A stretch of 25,227 bases of DNA, from NCBI GenBank assembly GCA_964406445.1, contig CAYORU010000047.1, forward strand, positions 1 through 25,227, written 5' to 3'. Below are positions 21,205 through 25,227 of the stretch, in pieces. The position numbers and the translations under genes were made by a program. This DNA is from SG8-30 sp964406445. Its GTDB lineage: Bacteria > Pseudomonadota > Gammaproteobacteria > Steroidobacterales > Steroidobacteraceae. The stretch's first letter is position 1. Each line of letters begins with the position of its first letter. Below the pieces are notes generated by a model. The model ran no database searches. It worked only from the letters and a program-made list of their open reading frames with translations, and had not been told where the DNA came from.

Positions 21205-23554
21205 ACGGGAGGTTGCCGAAGTAGAAGATCAGGTCGTTCGACTCGTCAGGATACTCGTCGAGCAGGTTGCTCGCGCCGAGGAACAGCTCGACCCCGGGCA
21301 GCACCCGGAAGCCGAACTCCGCGTCGAGCTGGGTCGTCGAGCCATAGGTCTGGCTCGGCTCGAAGCCGCCGCCGAAATTGAACACGCGGGTCGCCTCGCC
21401 GTAGTAACTCAGGCGCCCCAGCACCGAGAACCGGTCGTCGGCCCAGCGTGCGCTCAGGATGCCCTTGTCGTCCGGCGCGGCGGTCTCGATGGTGTTGCTC
21501 TCCTCGACGCCGACCAGGATCACGCCGGCCACCACCGGATCGTTGATGCTCCGGATCTCGGTATCGGCGTTCGACCACGCCGCCGTCAGGTCGAGCGTGC
21601 CGCGGCCGAGCGGCGCCGCGTAGCTCAGGACGGCCTCGAAACCCTCGGTGCGCGTGTTGACGGCGTTGGTGAAGAAGTTAGCTGCCGTGATGTTGCGCGC
21701 GGCACAGGCGTTGGCGGCGGCCGCCGGGACGTTGCCGGGCACGCAGTCGATGCGCTCGCTGAGCGTGATCCGGTCGTCCACGTCGATCTGGAACGCGTCG
21801 ACGGTCAGCTGCAGCCGCTCGGTGATGCGCGCCGCGAAGCCGAGGCTCAGGTTGGTCGAGGACTCCTCGTCCAGCGGGCGCGCGCCGAGCGCCTGCGCCA
21901 CGGCGTCGTCCACCGGCAGGGTGTTGACCGTGGTCAGCTGGCCGCCCGCGCCGAAGCTCGTGGACGAGGTGCCGTAGCCGAGCTGGACCAGCGAGGGTGC
22001 GCGGACGCTGTTCGACGCGGCGCCGCGCAGCGCGTAGCCGGGCGCGAACTCCCAGCGCGCCGCCAGCTTGCCACTCGCGACGTTGCCCACGTCGTCGTAG
22101 TCCTCGAAGCGGCCGGCGACGTCCACGACGAAGCTGTCGGTGAGGTCGACCGACAGCTCGACGTAGGCCGACAGCACGTCGCGGTCGAAGTCGCGCTCCT
22201 CCCCGGGCCGCAGGCCGCCGCCCGCCTGCGCGCCGATGGCGAGGTCGGTGAACGGGCCGGCCTGGTAGGAGGCGAGTTCGCCGGCCTTGCTCTGGAAGGC
22301 CTCACGGCGCCACTCCGCGCCGAGCGCGAGCTGCGCCGGGCGGCCGAGGTTGACCGCGCGGCCAAAATCGACATTCAGGCTGGTGAGCTCGTTCTCGGTC
22401 TCGCCCGAGAAGAACGAGGTCGGGCTCGAGGGCCCGAGCGAAGGGTTGAGCGAGTTCTTCACGCCCTGCTCGAAGGTGTTGCGGCCGAAAGAGAGGCTCG
22501 CGTCCCAGCTCCAGGCGCCGGCGTCCCCGCGCAGGCCGAGCGCGAGCGAGACGTCCTCGTTGTCGCCGGTCGTGACCGGCCGGTAGCCGAGCGGATAGAC
22601 GGACTGGATGTTCTGCGAGCTGACCGGATAGCGGAAGAAGCCGGTGCCCTCCGCGTCGCGCTGGCTGTAGAGCGCGAACCCGTAGCCGGTGGCGGCGCCG
22701 AGCGCGGTCTCGGCGTTGACCCACAGGCTCAGGTCCTCGGTCGCCGCGTCGCCCGGCTTGAAGTTGCGCTGGCCGCCGACGAGGGGGATGTTGTCCGAGT
22801 CCTCGAAGAAGGGCACCTCGTCGAAGCCGGAGCGGTTCGTGCCGTTGCGGTCGCGCCACTCGAGGCCGGCGCGCAGGAACCCGTCCCCGCCCAGCGGCAT
22901 GCCGAAGGAGGCCTGCAGCGTGGTCGTGCCGCCGTCGTCGAGCGTGTCGTCGATCGGATCGAAATCCGTGTAGTGCGAGCCGTAGGTGAGGCTGACCTCG
23001 GCGCCCGACGGACGGTCGTCGAGGATGATGTTGATCACGCCCGCGATCGCATCCGAGCCGTAGAGGGCGCCGGCGCCGTCGCGCAGGACCTCGATGCGCT
23101 TGATGGCATTCGAGGGAATGGAGTTGAAGTCGACGGGCGCCGTGCCGCGGCCGATCTTGAGGTCGATGCCGGTGGCCGAGGTGGTGTGGCGGCGCTTGCC
23201 GTTCACCAGCACCAGCACCTGGTCGGGGCTCATGCCGCGCAGCTGCGCCGGGCGCACGAGGTCGCCGGTGCCGGAGTTCGACTGGCGCGGCAGGTTGAAC
23301 GACGGCACCAGCACCTGCAGCGTCTGCGCGAGCTCGCCACCGAGGGCGCCGGCGCTCGCGATCTGCTCGGCGCTCACCACGTCGACGGGCACGGCCGTCT
23401 CGAGGTTCGAGGCGGCCCGGGTGCGGGTGCCGGTGACGACGACGGTCTCGAGCTCGCCTGCGGACGGCTCGTCCGCGGCCATCGCCGGGACCACGGCGAC
23501 GAGTGAACAGGCTCCGAGCGCCGCGACGGCCGGCGCTGAATGAACGACGCGCAT
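21137..23554 (-). CDS. TonB-dependent outer membrane receptor
   Basis: From the ATG at 23554-23552 the protein has 805 residues. It has a signal peptide (MRVVHSAPAVAALGACSLVA, likely cut after AMA at residue 26), a TonB box ETVVVTG at about 36-42, and a plug domain with LRGMSPDQVLVLVNGKRR, IPSNAIKRIEVLRDGAGALY and GSDAIAGVINIIL. A long beta-barrel follows, ending in GGIRASF with the terminal phenylalanine used for outer-membrane assembly. An open frame to 23623 adds 23 residues before the signal peptide and is rejected. No Fur box is seen upstream, so uptake of something other than iron is likely (sugar, peptide, amino acid or aromatic). The APC permease gene overlaps its 3' end. Confidence 0.92.
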   Translation of the reverse strand: MRVVHSAPAVAALGACSLVAVVPAMAADEPSAGELETVVVTGTRTRAASNLETAVPVDVVSAEQIASAGALGGELAQTLQVLVPSFNLPRQSNSGTGDLVRPAQLRGMSPDQVLVLVNGKRRHTTSATGIDLKIGRGTAPVDFNSIPSNAIKRIEVLRDGAGALYGSDAIAGVINIILDDRPSGAEVSLTYGSHYTDFDPIDDTLDDGGTTTLQASFGMPLGGDGFLRAGLEWRDRNGTNRSGFDEVPFFEDSDNIPLVGGQRNFKPGDAATEDLSLWVNAETALGAATGYGFALYSQRDAEGTGFFRYPVSSQNIQSVYPLGYRPVTTGDNEDVSLALGLRGDAGAWSWDASLSFGRNTFEQGVKNSLNPSLGPSSPTSFFSGETENELTSLNVDFGRAVNLGRPAQLALGAEWRREAFQSKAGELASYQAGPFTDLAIGAQAGGGLRPGEERDFDRDVLSAYVELSVDLTDSFVVDVAGRFEDYDDVGNVASGKLAARWEFAPGYALRGAASNSVRAPSLVQLGYGTSSTSFGAGGQLTTVNTLPVDDAVAQALGARPLDEESSTNLSLGFAARITERLQLTVDAFQIDVDDRITLSERIDCVPGNVPAAAANACAARNITAANFFTNAVNTRTEGFEAVLSYAAPLGRGTLDLTAAWSNADTEIRSINDPVVAGVILVGVEESNTIETAAPDDKGILSARWADDRFSVLGRLSYYGEATRVFNFGGGFEPSQTYGSTTQLDAEFGFRVLPGVELFLGASNLLDEYPDESNDLIFYFGNLPYDVLSPIGFNGRFVYGGIRASF

Positions 23555-23622
23555 GGATCTAGCCCCTGGAGTTGGTGTTTTCGCGAAGAGGACCGGCGGC
23601 TGCCGATCCTGCACTGCACACA

Positions 23623-23652
23623 AAGATAGGGCACGGTCGGTGCGCGCGGCAA
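23623..23652 (-). promoter_or_regulatory. Weak candidate promoter for the TonB-dependent receptor
   Basis: On the minus strand TTGCCG (23652-23647) and TATCTT (23628-23623) are 18 bases apart, each 4 of 6 to consensus, about 70 bases before the ATG. The 153-base gap (23555-23707) holds nothing else I can support. Confidence 0.3.
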
Positions 23653-23707
23653 GCCACCTTCGGTTATGCCGCCATGCCCGGCGGATCGCAGGCGCGGCCC
23701 CCGGGGG

Positions 23708-25227
23708 TCAGGATCCGGCCGTGGGCCGACCGTGATCGGCGGCGGCCGCCGTGCCCGTTGCACTGGACAAGGCGTCCCGGGCCTCTTCATTGAGCGGCTG
23801 GGACGCCTGCTGGGGCTTGACCAGCGGCGCCGGTTCGGGCGTCGTCATGTTCCCTCGCATCAACGAGCGGCCCGCGGTGGGGCCCTCGGCCAGCTGGATC
23901 TCGAACCGCTCGCCGTCCCTGCGGCGCACGTCGGCGATCGTCTCCTCGATCACCGCCTCCGCGAAGCCGAGACCGCGCAGCACCTGCCCGCCGAAGACGA
24001 ACCCGGACTCCAGCGTCTCCCGCAGCTGGTAGTCGACGCCCGCCTTGACCAGGCGCAGCGCGTGGCCGCGGTCGAACGCACGCACGAAGAGCTTCGCGTG
24101 CGGGAACTCGTGCCGCGCGATCTCGACGATGCGGTCCGCGGCCGCACGGTCGTCGACGCACACCAGGATCGCGTCGGCGCGTCCGGCGCCCGAGACGCGC
24201 AGGACGTCGAGGCGCGTGCCGTCGCCGTAGTACACCTTGAAGCCGAAGTTGCCGGCGGAGCGGATCATGTCCACGTCCGAGTCGATGATCGACACGTCCA
24301 CGCCGCGGGCGAGCAGCGGCTGGCTGACGATCTGCCCGAACCGGCCGAAGCCGATGATCAGCACCCGCCCCGACAGGCAGGGCGGCTCCTCCACGCCGTC
24401 CATCGACGCGGCCGGCCGCGGCAGGAAACGGTCGAGCAACAGCACCAGGATGGGCGTGAGCGCCATGGACAGGATCACGATCGCCGACATCACCGCGCCG
24501 GCCCGGACGTCGAACACGCCGGCCGTGAGGGCGGCGGCGTAGAGCACGAAGGCGAATTCGCCGCCCTGCGCGAACAGCGCCGCGCGCTGCAGCGACTCGA
24601 GGTGACCGGCGCCGAACAGGCGCGCGACGCCGTAGATGGCCGCCGCCTTCACGACCATGAACGCCGCCACGCCGGCCGCCACCAGCCGCCACTCCGCGGC
24701 GACCACCGCCAGGTCGAGCGACATTCCCACCGACAGGAAGAACAGGCCGAGCAGCAGGCCGCGGAACGGCTCGACGTCGGCCTCGAGCTGGTGGCGGAAG
24801 GTCGACTCGGAGAGCAGCACGCCCGCGACGAAGGCCCCCATCGCCATCGACAGCCCGCCCCACTGCAGGAACAGCGCGGAGCCCAGCACCACGAGCAGCG
24901 CCGCCGCGACCATGACCTCGCGGCCGCCGAGCGCGGCCACGATCCGGAACATCGGGTTCAGCGCGAAGCGGCCGGCCACGACCAGCGCCGCGAGCGCCGC
25001 CAGCGCAATCAGGGCGCTGGCCCAGGCGGGCTGCGACGGCGCCGCGCCGCCGCCCTGCGCGATCGCCAGGAACGCGACCAGCGCCAGCAGCGGGATGATC
25101 GCGAGATCCTCGAGCAGCAGGATCGAGACGGCGCGCTGACCGGCCGGCGTGGCGGTCTCGCCGCGCTCGTCGAGCATCTTCATGATCACGGCGGTCGACG
25201 ACAGCACGAAGCCCATCGCGCCGATCA
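23708..25227 (-). CDS. KefB/KefC-type monovalent cation:proton antiporter (CPA2), cut by right edge
   Basis: About 505 residues are visible and the frame stays open to the window end (IGAMGFVLSSTAVIMKMLDE), so the N-terminal membrane helices lie outside. The visible membrane part carries ERG..TPAGQRAVSILLLEDLA, MGAFVAGVLLSES, LLGLFFLSVGMSLD and FAQGGEFAFVL, as in Kef-type transporters. A RCK_N/TrkA-N nucleotide-binding domain follows with RVLIIGFGRFGQIVSQPLL, SIIDSDVDMIRS and YYGDGTRLDVLR. A low-complexity tail of about 45 residues ends the protein. Kef systems exchange potassium for protons and are gated by glutathione adducts in enteric bacteria. Whether that applies here cannot be judged. 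It is not a pseudogene: the frame is clean and the truncation is the window edge. Confidence 0.9.
   Translation of the reverse strand, partial: IGAMGFVLSSTAVIMKMLDERGETATPAGQRAVSILLLEDLAIIPLLALVAFLAIAQGGGAAPSQPAWASALIALAALAALVVAGRFALNPMFRIVAALGGREVMVAAALLVVLGSALFLQWGGLSMAMGAFVAGVLLSESTFRHQLEADVEPFRGLLLGLFFLSVGMSLDLAVVAAEWRLVAAGVAAFMVVKAAAIYGVARLFGAGHLESLQRAALFAQGGEFAFVLYAAALTAGVFDVRAGAVMSAIVILSMALTPILVLLLDRFLPRPAASMDGVEEPPCLSGRVLIIGFGRFGQIVSQPLLARGVDVSIIDSDVDMIRSAGNFGFKVYYGDGTRLDVLRVSGAGRADAILVCVDDRAAADRIVEIARHEFPHAKLFVRAFDRGHALRLVKAGVDYQLRETLESGFVFGGQVLRGLGFAEAVIEETIADVRRRDGERFEIQLAEGPTAGRSLMRGNMTTPEPAPLVKPQQASQPLNEEARDALSSATGTAAAADHGRPTAGS

Noticed and set aside
20969..23506. 845-codon plus-strand open frame antisense to the TonB-dependent receptor
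   Set aside because: The translation is rich in Arg, Val, Glu and Ala without any fold signals, while the minus strand encodes a recognisable plug and barrel.
23555..23707. Fur box before the TonB-dependent receptor
   Set aside because: I looked for GAAT/ATTC or AATGA-type palindromes in this gap and found none.
23708..25227. Kef-type gene as a truncated pseudogene
   Set aside because: The frame is still open at the right edge and the visible domains are intact, so the missing N terminus is due to the window boundary.
1..25227. RNA genes, CRISPR arrays, insertion sequences, prophage or integration sites
   Set aside because: No regularly spaced repeats, tRNA-like cloverleaf, transposase motif or flanking direct repeats were seen. 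By-eye reading could miss a small RNA.

Overview
The window is a very GC-rich (roughly 70%) stretch of bacterial chromosome, densely packed with genes. It shows no RNA gene, insertion sequence, phage gene or CRISPR array. The gene set (TonB-dependent receptor with outer-membrane barrel, Tat-exported molybdenum hydroxylase, cardiolipin synthase, Kef-type antiporter, a Fur-box-like operator) points to a Gram-negative proteobacterium. A high-GC gammaproteobacterial lineage of the Xanthomonadales/Steroidobacterales kind seems most likely, but this is inference from gene content and codon use only. There are 19 genes: 17 complete and 2 cut by the window edges. No stretch longer than about 155 bases lacks a gene.

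Layout. Bases 1-1961 (minus): a GTG-started membrane-anchored HSL-type hydrolase, then an ECF sigma factor, then the start of a probable anti-sigma gene that overlaps the sigma stop codon. Bases 2096-5857 (plus): a translationally coupled operon of a DUF457/YdjM-like membrane protein and both subunits of an IorAB-type molybdenum hydroxylase. Bases 5874-7130 (minus): an MgtC/DUF4010 membrane protein that meets the operon at a strong inverted repeat. Bases 7260-8114 (plus): an alpha/beta hydrolase whose 3' end overlaps a DapA-like lyase (minus). A Tat-exported amidase lies upstream of that lyase. Bases 10776-12415 (plus): a small membrane protein coupled to a beta-CASP metallo-beta-lactamase RNase-like protein. 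Then come cardiolipin synthase (minus), a SnoaL/NTF2-like protein (plus) and a cysteine-rich 168-residue protein behind a convincing Fur-type operator (plus).

Bases 15167-18630 hold the most unusual content. A 681-residue minus-strand protein has a C-terminal half that reads like a cyanobacterial acyl-ACP reductase, with the glycine-rich nucleotide loop and the catalytic-type cysteine present. It is preceded by an extra roughly 290-residue domain. It is divergent from an iron-dependent alcohol dehydrogenase. Together they suggest a two-step reduction of an acyl thioester to aldehyde and then alcohol. The window ends with a CsgG-like/SH3 exported protein (plus), then three minus-strand genes: an APC amino-acid permease overlapping the end of a TonB-dependent receptor gene, and a KefB/C-type antiporter running off the right edge.

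Regulatory signals visible by eye are a Fur-like box overlapping a sigma-70-like promoter, several TA-rich minus-10 hexamers, two of them 6 nt from a start codon (possible leaderless mRNAs), and hairpins at two convergent gene junctions.
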